NCBI GenBank assembly: GCA_046314755.1
Contig: JBKDBG010000115.1
Location: forward strand, 1-39,699
From: UBA6183 sp046314755
GTDB lineage: Bacteria; Bacteroidota; Bacteroidia; UKL13-3
Direction: 5' to 3'
Length of the DNA stretch: 39,699 bases
In this document: one piece after another, positions 1 through 8,288 of the stretch
Numbering within the stretch: the stretch's first letter is position 1
Layout: each line of letters begins with the position of its first letter
Made by a program: the position numbers and the translations under genes
The notes under the pieces: model-generated
Told to the model about the DNA's origin: nothing
The model's input: only the letters and a program-made list of their open reading frames with translations
Databases searched by the model: none

Positions 1-2
1 TT

Positions 3-1019
3 AGGCTGTTATTTGGTTTTTCTCCCAGCTTGTTGGTTTTGGTTGATAATAGTGAGATGGGTTTGTATGATTTGGATATTGAATTGAAAGATTTGATTAA
101 TCAATCTTTTATGCAAAAGGTGAGATTGTTAGTGGGAGATATATGCAGCAGGGAAAGAATGGAAAAAATATTCGCCAGCTTCAAACCGGATATTATTTAC
201 CATGCTGCTGCTTATAAACATGTACCATTAATGGAAGATAATCCCGGTGAAGCAATACGTGTAAATGTGATGGGCACGCGCACATTGGCCGATTTAGCCG
301 TGAAGTATGATACCGAAAAATTTGTCATGGTTTCAACAGATAAGGCAGTGAATCCAACTAATGTAATGGGAGCTTCAAAACGCATTGCTGAAATTTATGT
401 ACAATCATTAAATAACTTTTTGGTTGAAACACGATCATCAAAAACACGTTTCATCACTACTCGTTTTGGAAATGTACTGGGCAGTAGCGGTTCGGTAATT
501 CCTCGTTTTAGAAAACAAATTGAAGAAGGCGGACCCATTACGGTTACGCATCCGGATATTACCCGTTATTTTATGACCATACCAGAAGCTTGTCAGTTGG
601 TACTTGAAGCAGGTAATATGGGTAATGGCGGTGAGATTTACATTTTCGACATGGGGCAATCAGTTAAGATTATTGACCTTGCCAAAAAAATGATTAAACT
701 ATCCGGACTAACTTTAGGGCAGGATATTCAAATTGTTTTCACCGGATTGCGCCCCGGAGAAAAAATTAAAGAAGAATTATTGGCCGATCAGGAAAATACT
801 ATCAACACCTATCATCCAAAAATTATGATTGCCAAAGTGCGCATGTATGATTTCTTAAAAGTTTCGAAACAAATTGAGGATCTGCTTATCACGTATGAGG
901 AGCAAAACGATAACAACATTGTTTTAAAAATGAAAGAAATTGTAACTGAGTTTGTTAGTCAAAATTCGAAGTTTGAAACCTTAGATTACAAGCGGCAAAA
1001 TATTTCCCGTACCACTTAA
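3..1019 (+). CDS. CapD/FlaA1-type UDP-N-acetylhexosamine 4,6-dehydratase, C-terminal part (5' end outside window)
   Basis: The reading frame is open to the window edge, so the N-terminus (any membrane segments and the Rossmann glycine motif) is missing. The visible part starts inside the cofactor-binding fold (LLVLVDNSEMGLYDLDIEL) and continues with YHAAAYKHVPLMEDNP, STDKAVNPTNVMGASKR, RFGNVLGSSGSVIPRF, HPDITRYFM and GLRPGEKIKEEL, the hallmark series of the CapD/WbpM/FlaA1 branch of extended SDR enzymes. The usual Tyr of the YxxxK site is Met (NVMGASK), as is normal for this branch. The family removes water from UDP-GlcNAc-type sugars to give 4-keto-6-deoxy sugars for capsule, O-antigen or glycoprotein glycans. 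A terminator follows directly. The family call is firm; the exact sugar is not determined. Confidence 0.9.
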   Translation, partial: RLLFGFSPSLLVLVDNSEMGLYDLDIELKDLINQSFMQKVRLLVGDICSRERMEKIFASFKPDIIYHAAAYKHVPLMEDNPGEAIRVNVMGTRTLADLAVKYDTEKFVMVSTDKAVNPTNVMGASKRIAEIYVQSLNNFLVETRSSKTRFITTRFGNVLGSSGSVIPRFRKQIEEGGPITVTHPDITRYFMTIPEACQLVLEAGNMGNGGEIYIFDMGQSVKIIDLAKKMIKLSGLTLGQDIQIVFTGLRPGEKIKEELLADQENTINTYHPKIMIAKVRMYDFLKVSKQIEDLLITYEEQNDNNIVLKMKEIVTEFVSQNSKFETLDYKRQNISRTT

Positions 1020-1046
1020 AAAAATGTATGATATTTATCCATAAAT

Positions 1047-1072
1047 AAAGCAGCCAAAAGGTTGCTTTTTTT
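1047..1072 (+). terminator. Rho-independent terminator after the dehydratase gene
   Basis: The stem AAGCAGCC / GGTTGCTT (one G-U pair) with an AAAA loop is followed by a run of T. It lies about 30 bases after the stop codon and separates this gene from the act operon. Confidence 0.75.
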
Positions 1073-1166
1073 GTATGGGTGCAGGCCTGAGCAAGGTTAT
1101 TCACATTTTAGAAAACCTCTAAATAACATTTTTTTTAAAAGACCGATTTTTTTACAATAATGTGAA

Positions 1167-1174
1167 TATATTTG
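1167..1174 (+). promoter_or_regulatory. Bacteroidota -7 element upstream of actA
   Basis: TATATTTG matches TAnnTTTG exactly. No clear TTTG -33 box is seen; a T-rich run occupies that place. A start site about 6 bases downstream would give a leader of roughly 70 bases before the actA ATG at 1253. Confidence 0.6.
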
Positions 1175-1182
1175 CGCACTCA

Positions 1183-1221
1183 ACTAGTAGTATGCACCTT
1201 AAAACCGTTGTGTTTACTAGT
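1183..1221 (+). other. Inverted repeat in the presumed actA leader
   Basis: ACTAGTA (1183-1189) can pair with TACTAGT (1215-1221), leaving a 25-base loop. The core ACTAGT is itself palindromic, so the two copies could equally be a paired protein-binding site. Both lie downstream of the presumed transcription start. Function unknown. Confidence 0.4.
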
Positions 1222-1252
1222 ACTTTAAACCTTGGACAATCAAATTGTTAAG

Positions 1253-2536
1253 ATGAAGTTTTTAAAAATTACCTCATTACTGGCATTCTTCGCCTTATCT
1301 GTTTCAGTAACGAAAGCAGATGTAGCCGAAGGAGAAAAACTGTTTAATGCCAACTGTACCTCATGCCACGCTTTAAATGAAAAAGTGGTTGGCCCGGCCC
1401 TCAAAGGTGTAACCGCAAAGTATGACGATGCGTGGTTACTTAAATGGATTAAAAATTCACAAGCCATGGTAAAAAGCGGTGATGCAAAAGCCGTAAAAAT
1501 TTACAATGAGTACAACCAGGCAGTGATGACCTCATTCGAAAACTTATCGGATGCTCAGGTTAAATCCATCATTGATTATTTAAAAAATCCGCCTGTGCAA
1601 CAAGCAAGCACGGTACCAACCGGAGGTGGTGAAGCAACCGGAGGAAACGCAACGACTTTGCAACCGGCCAGTGATGGTTTTTACAATACCACCACATTTG
1701 TTGCCTTATCAGTGATGGCGTTAATTCTGTTCATCATTGTATTTGTATTGTATCGCATCAAAAAAACCGTACAAGGAATTTACAACCAAAAATTCCCTGA
1801 AGCGGCTGCGCTTGAGGCAGAACCGGAAGTGGATGTTAGAACCACATGGAAATACAAATTATTTAAAAAACATCCTGTGGTTGGTACCATTGTGGTGATA
1901 TTAGGTTTTACCATTGTTTTCGGTTTATACGGATTTAATTATGGAGTAACAGAAGTTGGTGTGCAACAAGATTATGCTCCCGCACAACCAATTAATTACA
2001 GCCACGAATTACACGCAGGCAAATACAAAATCAATTGTTTGTATTGCCACAGCGGTGCTGATAAAAGCAAACAAGCTACCATTCCATCAGCAAGCACCTG
2101 TATGAATTGCCATATGCACGTAACTGCAAGTGCAAAATACAATGGACAGGTTTCACCTGAAATTGCAAAAATTTATGACGCTGTTGGTTGGGATGCCGAT
2201 AAAAAAGCTTACGATCCAACTAAACCTCAAAAGCCAATTAAATGGGTACGTATTCACAACTTACCTGACTTGGCTTACTTTAACCATGCTCAACACGTAA
2301 AAGCAGGTAAAGTTGAGTGTCAATCATGCCACGGACCAATTGAAACCATGAAGGTGGTATACCAACAAAGTTCATTACAAATGGGTTGGTGTATTAACTG
2401 TCACCGTGAAGCAAAAGTTGACGTTGAAAACAATGATTACTACGAAAAGTTACATGAAGACTTGAAAGCTCAAGGTAAATCATATGCTACGGTAAGTAAC
2501 ATTGGAGGTTTAGAGTGTGGTAAATGCCACTATTAA
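1253..2536 (+). CDS. actA: ActA, multiheme cytochrome c subunit of alternative complex III
   Basis: I chose ATG 1253 over the in-frame TTG 1232 because it places MKFLKITSLLAFFALSVSV at the N-terminus as a signal peptide. A monoheme cytochrome c domain carries CTSCH at residues 35-39. Two hydrophobic segments (about 145-170 and 195-220) follow, and then a periplasmic five-heme domain with CxxCH at 262, 283, 356, 380 and 422. That makes six heme sites. The pentaheme part is typical of ActA, which accepts electrons within the quinol-oxidising ACIII complex. The extra N-terminal cytochrome domain could act as an electron exit or relay; that is inference. It is first of six co-directional act genes, 48 bases before actB. 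A TAnnTTTG promoter element lies upstream. Confidence 0.93.
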   Translation: MKFLKITSLLAFFALSVSVTKADVAEGEKLFNANCTSCHALNEKVVGPALKGVTAKYDDAWLLKWIKNSQAMVKSGDAKAVKIYNEYNQAVMTSFENLSDAQVKSIIDYLKNPPVQQASTVPTGGGEATGGNATTLQPASDGFYNTTTFVALSVMALILFIIVFVLYRIKKTVQGIYNQKFPEAAALEAEPEVDVRTTWKYKLFKKHPVVGTIVVILGFTIVFGLYGFNYGVTEVGVQQDYAPAQPINYSHELHAGKYKINCLYCHSGADKSKQATIPSASTCMNCHMHVTASAKYNGQVSPEIAKIYDAVGWDADKKAYDPTKPQKPIKWVRIHNLPDLAYFNHAQHVKAGKVECQSCHGPIETMKVVYQQSSLQMGWCINCHREAKVDVENNDYYEKLHEDLKAQGKSYATVSNIGGLECGKCHY

Positions 2537-2584
2537 TTTATACAGCTTAATCACTGTTATTATTCATTCAGAAAAAATTCATCA

Positions 2585-5500
2585 ATGGAAAATACAAATA
2601 AATACTGGAAAGGATTAGAGGAATTAAACAACGACCCTAAATTCCTAGAACGTAAAAAAAATGAATTTGCCGAAGGTATTCCTTTAGAAGAAGTACTTAC
2701 AGAAAGCGATGGTGAGTTAACCTCAAACAGACGTGATTTCTTAAAGTATTTTGGATTTAGCGTATCGGCTGTAGCTTTAGCTGCTTGTAACAAAACTCCT
2801 GTTAAAAATGCTATTCCGTATATCGTAAAACCGGAAACCATCACTCCGGGTATTCCAAACTGGTACGCTTCAACAAACCCTGCAACAGGTGTAAGTGTAT
2901 TGGTAAAAACCCGTGAAGGTCGCCCGATTAAAATTGAAGGTAATCCGCAATCACCATTATTTAAAGGTGGTGTAGCAGCTACCGATCATGCTACCATTTT
3001 GGAATTGTACGATAACGAGCGTTTACAAGGTCCAAAATCAGAAGGCAATGATGTAGATTGGAATACATTAGACAGCAAATTAGGTAAAGCTTTAGCGGGT
3101 GCTAAAAATATCCGTATCGTATCGGGTGCCATAAACAGCCCTTCTGCAAAAAGAGCCATTGCTGAATTTACTGCAAAATTCCCTCAAACCAAACACGTAA
3201 CTTACGAACCGGTTTCATACAATGCCATTACTGAAGCCAATAACCAATCATTCGGTAAAGCTGTAATTCCGGGATATCAATTTGATAAAGCGAAAGTAAT
3301 TGTAAGTTTTGGTGCCGATTTCTTGGGTAGCTGGATTTCTCCGGTTGAATTCACCAAGCAATGGGTTAAAAACCGCAAAGTAGGTTCAACCAACAATGGC
3401 GCCAACACCATGAGCCGTCATTACCAATTTGAAGCAAACTTATCGGTAACAGGTTCAAACGCTGATATTCGCGTTCCAATGAAGCCAAGTGCTGAAGGTG
3501 TTGCGTTAATCAGTTTATACAACAAAGTAGCCACTTTAGCAGGTGCAGCAAAAATGTCAACTCCGGGTGATGTTGAATTTGCAGTAAACATGATTGAAAA
3601 TGCTGCTAAAGAATTATGGGCAAACCGTGGTGCGTCATTAGTTGTATGCGGAAGCAACAACGTAGCTCATCAATTAATAGTAAATGCCATCAACAGTGTT
3701 TTAGGTAACATCGGAACAACAGTTGATTTAGATAATTACAGCAACCAAAAAGGTGGCGATGATGCAGCATTTGAAAACTTTGCAAAAGAATTAGCAAGCG
3801 GTTCGGTTGATGCAGTTATTTTCTATAACAGCAACCCTGCTTACGATTATTACAACGCAAGCAAATTAGCCGATGCTATTCGCAAAGCTCCTGTGAGTGT
3901 AAGCTTAAATGCGGTGGCTGATGAAACAACCGTATTATGTAAATTCCAAGCTCCGGCAAATCATTTCCTTGAGTCATGGGGTGATGTGGAAAGTCGCAGT
4001 GGATACATCGGATTTATTCAACCAACCATTTCACCTGTATTTAATACCCGCCAAGCAGAAGAAAGTTTCTTACGTTGGGCAGGTAACAGCACTGAATACT
4101 ACAACTACGTAAAAAATTACTGGACCGGAGTATTAGGTGGTGAAGCAGGTTGGAACAAAGCCGTTCATGATGGTTATACAGCCTCAATGAAAACGCCTGC
4201 AGCTTACAAAACTTCGGTATTACCGCAAGATTATGTAAATGCTGCTTACCAAGCATACAGCACCAATAAAGAAAAAGTTGAAGTTCAATTATACACCAAA
4301 GTAGGTATTGGTGACGGACGTTACGCAAACAACCCTTGGTTGCACGAAATGCCGGACCCAATCAGCAAAGTATGCTGGGATAACTACGCAGCTATTGGTA
4401 AAGTAACTGCCGATAAATTGAATTTGAAAGATGGTGATATCATTACGGTAAAAACTAAAAACGGAAGTATTGAAAACATTCCGGTATTGGTTCAACCGGG
4501 ACAAGCCAGAGATACCATTTCAATTGCCTTAGGTTACGGAAGAACAGCCGGTGGACGTGTGGCTAAAAATGTAGGTAAAAATGCTTACACATTGGTTGGC
4601 TTTAACGGAAAAACGTTCAGCTACTCAGCTGCAGACGTAACCGTTGAAAAAACAGGTGACGACTACAAACTAGCGCAAACACAAACGCACCATACCATTG
4701 AAGGTCGTGACTTGATTCGCGAGGCTTCTTTAAAAGAATTTGTGAAAGACCCTAAAGCAGGTAACCACAAACATGCACACATCATTACTTTATGGGATGA
4801 GCATGACAGCAAAGGTCACCGTTGGGCAATGGCTGTTGACTTAAACTCATGTACCGGTTGCGGTGCTTGTGTGGTAAGTTGTAATGCCGAAAATAACGTT
4901 CCGGTTGTGGGTAGAGCTGAAGTGTTACGCGGACGCGAAATGCACTGGATACGTATTGATCGTTACTACAGCTTTAAAGACAAAGATGGTAAAGTAACGA
5001 CTAAAGAAAAAGAATACAACAACGAAGCTACAGGTACTGATTTTGAAAATGTGCGCGTAGCTTTCCAACCATTAATGTGTCAACATTGCGGACACGCTCC
5101 TTGCGAAACAGTTTGTCCGGTATTAGCTACCGTTCACAGTTCGGAAGGTTTAAACCACATGGCTTACAACCGTTGTGTAGGAACTCGTTACTGTGCTAAC
5201 AACTGTCCTTACAAAGTAAGACGTTTCAACTGGTTTAAATACCGTGAAAATGATCAGTTTGATTTCTATATGAACAACGACTTAGGTCGTATGGTAATTA
5301 ACCCGGATGTAACAGTTCGTTCACGCGGTGTTATGGAGAAATGTTCATTCTGTATTCAACGTATCCAAGCAGGTAAATTACAAGCCAAAATTGAAAACCG
5401 TAAGGTAAAAGATGGTGATGTAAAAACTGCTTGTCAACAATCATGCCCGGCTGATGCCATTATTTTTGGTGATGTAAATGACAAAAACAGTGAAATCAGC

Positions 5501-5677
5501 AAGCTATTCCGTAATGAAAGAAGCTATGTATTGTTGGAAGAATACAATGTTCAACCTTCGGTTTCATACATGACTAAAATTCGTAACGTGGAAGAGGAAT
5601 TAGCAGGAGGACATGGTACACACGCTGCGGGTCCTGAGCAAGCTAAAGGCGAACACAAAACAGAACATGCACATTAA
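2585..5677 (+). CDS. actB: ActB, iron-sulfur/molybdopterin-oxidoreductase-like subunit of alternative complex III
   Basis: This 1,030-residue fusion has a molybdopterin-oxidoreductase-like N-terminal two thirds and a ferredoxin-type C-terminal third. The N-terminus has a twin-arginine motif (NRRDFLK, R49-R50) and then a lipobox-like LAAC ending at C68, suggesting Tat export and lipid anchoring. Cysteine clusters for Fe-S centres begin at C756 (CTGCGACVVSC), C832 (CQHCGHAPCETVCP), C864 (CVGTRYCANNCP), C920 (CSFC) and C950 (CQQSCP). In known ACIII the molybdopterin-like domain has no cofactor and the Fe-S domain holds four clusters that pass electrons towards ActA. The C-terminus is His-rich (HGTHAA...EHKTEHAH). 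It lies 48 bases after actA and 32 before actC. Confidence 0.95.
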   Translation: MENTNKYWKGLEELNNDPKFLERKKNEFAEGIPLEEVLTESDGELTSNRRDFLKYFGFSVSAVALAACNKTPVKNAIPYIVKPETITPGIPNWYASTNPATGVSVLVKTREGRPIKIEGNPQSPLFKGGVAATDHATILELYDNERLQGPKSEGNDVDWNTLDSKLGKALAGAKNIRIVSGAINSPSAKRAIAEFTAKFPQTKHVTYEPVSYNAITEANNQSFGKAVIPGYQFDKAKVIVSFGADFLGSWISPVEFTKQWVKNRKVGSTNNGANTMSRHYQFEANLSVTGSNADIRVPMKPSAEGVALISLYNKVATLAGAAKMSTPGDVEFAVNMIENAAKELWANRGASLVVCGSNNVAHQLIVNAINSVLGNIGTTVDLDNYSNQKGGDDAAFENFAKELASGSVDAVIFYNSNPAYDYYNASKLADAIRKAPVSVSLNAVADETTVLCKFQAPANHFLESWGDVESRSGYIGFIQPTISPVFNTRQAEESFLRWAGNSTEYYNYVKNYWTGVLGGEAGWNKAVHDGYTASMKTPAAYKTSVLPQDYVNAAYQAYSTNKEKVEVQLYTKVGIGDGRYANNPWLHEMPDPISKVCWDNYAAIGKVTADKLNLKDGDIITVKTKNGSIENIPVLVQPGQARDTISIALGYGRTAGGRVAKNVGKNAYTLVGFNGKTFSYSAADVTVEKTGDDYKLAQTQTHHTIEGRDLIREASLKEFVKDPKAGNHKHAHIITLWDEHDSKGHRWAMAVDLNSCTGCGACVVSCNAENNVPVVGRAEVLRGREMHWIRIDRYYSFKDKDGKVTTKEKEYNNEATGTDFENVRVAFQPLMCQHCGHAPCETVCPVLATVHSSEGLNHMAYNRCVGTRYCANNCPYKVRRFNWFKYRENDQFDFYMNNDLGRMVINPDVTVRSRGVMEKCSFCIQRIQAGKLQAKIENRKVKDGDVKTACQQSCPADAIIFGDVNDKNSEISKLFRNERSYVLLEEYNVQPSVSYMTKIRNVEEELAGGHGTHAAGPEQAKGEHKTEHAH

Positions 5678-5709
5678 TAAATTGGTTAAACAGAAAAAAT
5701 TAAGAACAC

Positions 5710-7134
5710 ATGTCATACGAATCACCAATTAGAGAAGCATTAGTAACAGGCGGGAAGACATATGCCGATGTTACACGCGACATTCTTCGCCCAATGGAGA
5801 ATAAGCCAACCAAAGCCTGGTGGATAGGTTTTGTGCTATCGGCAATTGTTCTCGGAATTTGGCTTATTGCAACCACATATACCTTCCTTACCGGTTTAGG
5901 TGTTTGGGGAATAAATAAAACAGTAGGTTGGGCATTTGACATTACCAACTTCGTATTCTGGGTAGGTATTGGTCATGCCGGTACTTTAATCTCTGCCGTA
6001 TTATTATTGTTCCGTCAAAAATGGCGTATGTCCATCAACCGTTCGGCTGAAGCGATGACCATTTTTGCGGTAATTTGTGCGGCTTCATTTATTGTTTCAC
6101 ACATGGGTCGTCCATGGATGGCTTACTGGCCACTGCCATTACCAAATGCATTCGGTACGTTATGGGTTAACTTTAACTCACCTTTAGTTTGGGACGTATT
6201 CGCAATTTCAACTTACTTTTCAGTATCGTTGGTATTCTGGTATATTGGTTTAATTCCAGATATCGCTACTACCCGCGACAGAGCAACCGGATTAAGAAAA
6301 TTTGTTTACAACTTCTTCTCGATGGGCTGGAACGGTTCAACCCGCACTTGGCATAGATATGAAATGATTTCATTAATTCTTGCCGGTATTTCTACTCCAC
6401 TCGTGTTCTCGGTGCATTCAATTGTATCGATGGACTTTGCAACCTCATTGGTTCCGGGTTGGCACACTACCATTTTCCCTCCATACTTCGTTGCCGGTGC
6501 AATTTTCTCTGGCTTCGGGATGGTATTAACCTTATTGGTTATTGGTCGTGTGGTATTGAAACAAGAAGATTACATCACCATGGGTCACTTAGATGCAATG
6601 TGTAGAGTAGTAATGTTAACCGGTACAATGGTAGGTTTAGCTTACATTACCGAGTTTTTCGTAGCTGCCTACTCAGGTGTTGAATACGAACAATACGCAT
6701 TTTTAAATCGTGCATTCGGACCATACTGGTGGAGTTACTGGACCATGATGACCTGTAACTTGATTGCTCCGCAATTGTTCTGGTTAAAATGGGCTCGTTC
6801 AACACCTTGGTTCATTTTCGTAATGTCAATTGTTGTAAATATCGGTATGTGGTTTGAGCGTTTTGTAATTATCGTTACCTCACTACACCGTGATTTCTTA
6901 CCATCAAGCTGGAGTATGTATACCCCAACCATTACCGAGGTTTCTATCTTGATTGGTTCATTCGGATTATTCTTTACATTATATTTCTTATTCTGCCGTT
7001 ACTTACCAACTATTAACATGGCAGAAGTAAAATCAATTATCCCAACCCACGGTCATGGGCATGATAACCACGGTTCACAAAGCCATGATTCACACGCACA
7101 TGCAGAGAAAGGAGATGCCGTACATGGAAACTAA
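5710..7134 (+). CDS. actC: ActC, NrfD/PsrC-like quinol-binding membrane subunit of alternative complex III
   Basis: This 474-residue polytopic protein has about ten hydrophobic segments and the look of the NrfD/PsrC family, including an N-terminal ACIII-type leader (ETYADVTRDI-like, here KTYADVTRDILRPMENKP). In ACIII, ActC sits next to the ActB iron-sulfur domain and is the likely menaquinol site. The last 30 or so residues are very rich in His and Ser (HGHGHDNHGSQSHDSHAHA), like the tail of ActB, and could bind metal or simply be a soluble tail. The 3' end overlaps the actD start by 11 bases, so the two are probably translated together. Confidence 0.94.
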   Translation: MSYESPIREALVTGGKTYADVTRDILRPMENKPTKAWWIGFVLSAIVLGIWLIATTYTFLTGLGVWGINKTVGWAFDITNFVFWVGIGHAGTLISAVLLLFRQKWRMSINRSAEAMTIFAVICAASFIVSHMGRPWMAYWPLPLPNAFGTLWVNFNSPLVWDVFAISTYFSVSLVFWYIGLIPDIATTRDRATGLRKFVYNFFSMGWNGSTRTWHRYEMISLILAGISTPLVFSVHSIVSMDFATSLVPGWHTTIFPPYFVAGAIFSGFGMVLTLLVIGRVVLKQEDYITMGHLDAMCRVVMLTGTMVGLAYITEFFVAAYSGVEYEQYAFLNRAFGPYWWSYWTMMTCNLIAPQLFWLKWARSTPWFIFVMSIVVNIGMWFERFVIIVTSLHRDFLPSSWSMYTPTITEVSILIGSFGLFFTLYFLFCRYLPTINMAEVKSIIPTHGHGHDNHGSQSHDSHAHAEKGDAVHGN

Positions 7135-7651
7135 TAAAATGTTATTAGGGATTTACGATAATCCTGATGCTACGCTGGAAATTACCCAGCAATTAAAAAA
7201 CAAAGGTTACGATGTTCATGATGTGTACACCCCATTTGCGGTGCACGGATTAGATCGCGTACTTGGAGTTAAAAGAACACGTTTGTCAAGTGCAGCATTC
7301 GTTTTTACCATGATAGGTTTAACGTGTGCCATATTGCTACAAACGTATGCTTCATATTTCGATTGGCCAATGAATATTGGTGGTAAACCATTCTTACATA
7401 TTCCAACTTACATTCCAATTACGTTTGAAATGTCGGTGTTATTTACCGCTTTCGGTATGGTAGGCTGCTTTTTTATTGTAAACAGAATGTTCTGGGGAAG
7501 AAATACCGATGTGATTGATATTCGTGTAACTGACGACAGATTTGTAATTGCAGTGAATATTCATGACGGTAAGACCAATGTTCAAGAATTATCAAACATT
7601 TTTGTTCAAGGCGGAGCTCTTGAAGTTAGAGAAAGGGTAAAAGAAATATGA
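7124..7651 (+). CDS. actD: ActD, DUF3341 membrane subunit of alternative complex III
   Basis: I chose ATG 7124 (METNKMLLGIYDN) because DUF3341 proteins start just before the GIYDNPD-type motif and because a rare purine-rich Shine-Dalgarno-like AAAGGAG (7108-7114) sits at good spacing. Upstream in-frame ATGs (7055, 7115) lie deep inside actC. The 175-residue protein has a cytosolic N-terminal domain with YDVHDVYTPFAVHGLD, two membrane segments (SSAAFVFTMIGL... and EMSVLFTAFGMVGCFF) and a short C-terminal ferredoxin-like tail. ActD is a structural subunit of ACIII without cofactors. Its stop overlaps the actE start (ATGA). Confidence 0.92.
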   Translation: METNKMLLGIYDNPDATLEITQQLKNKGYDVHDVYTPFAVHGLDRVLGVKRTRLSSAAFVFTMIGLTCAILLQTYASYFDWPMNIGGKPFLHIPTYIPITFEMSVLFTAFGMVGCFFIVNRMFWGRNTDVIDIRVTDDRFVIAVNIHDGKTNVQELSNIFVQGGALEVRERVKEI

Positions 7652-8271
7652 GAAAGTCAATATTAAGTATGCTTGCAATAGCGGCTGCCGGATTTATGTT
7701 AACCGGATGCAGCGCAGGTGGTGATAACCCGGGTATTGAATATGCACCAAATATGTATGTTTCTTTTGCCTATGAACCACTTTCACAATTAGCAACTGAT
7801 GACGAAAATAGTACCAAAGGCAATAATAAAATTAACCCTCATGGATTGAATATGCGTGAGCCGGTAAAAGGAACTATTGCCCGCGGACAGTTAGAGTATG
7901 CTACTTACAACCTAGCAAAAAGCAACGAGAACTATGAAGCTTCTGCAGCTTGGAAGAATCCATTGCCTACAACTGAATTTCATTTAACAGAAGGTAAACG
8001 TTTATACAATATCAACTGTACGCCTTGCCACGGTGAAGACGGACAAGGACAAGGTACGATTGTACAAGACGGTAAATACCCTCGTGTACCTGCTTATGCC
8101 GACAGGCTTCCAACCATTAATCCGGGTAAAGCATTTTACAGCATAACGCATGGTAAAAACTTAATGGGCGCTTACGGATCAGTATTGACACCAACACAGC
8201 GCTGGCAAGTAGTTCATTATATTTATCAACTAAGTGGAGTAACAACCACTGCTGCTAATTCATCAAAATAA
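7648..8271 (+). CDS. actE: ActE, monoheme cytochrome c lipoprotein subunit of alternative complex III
   Basis: This 207-residue protein has a lipoprotein signal (MRKSILSMLAIAAAGFMLTGC, lipobox LTGC), so it should be anchored on the periplasmic face. One heme site, CTPCH, is at residues 124-128, with a likely axial Met in NLMGAYG near residue 173. The region before the heme (MREPVKGTIARGQLEY) is typical of ActE. It is thought to pass electrons from ActA to the terminal acceptor. It overlaps actD by four bases and is 17 bases before actF. Confidence 0.93.
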   Translation: MRKSILSMLAIAAAGFMLTGCSAGGDNPGIEYAPNMYVSFAYEPLSQLATDDENSTKGNNKINPHGLNMREPVKGTIARGQLEYATYNLAKSNENYEASAAWKNPLPTTEFHLTEGKRLYNINCTPCHGEDGQGQGTIVQDGKYPRVPAYADRLPTINPGKAFYSITHGKNLMGAYGSVLTPTQRWQVVHYIYQLSGVTTTAANSSK

Positions 8272-8288
8272 TTTAAACTCTACACACA

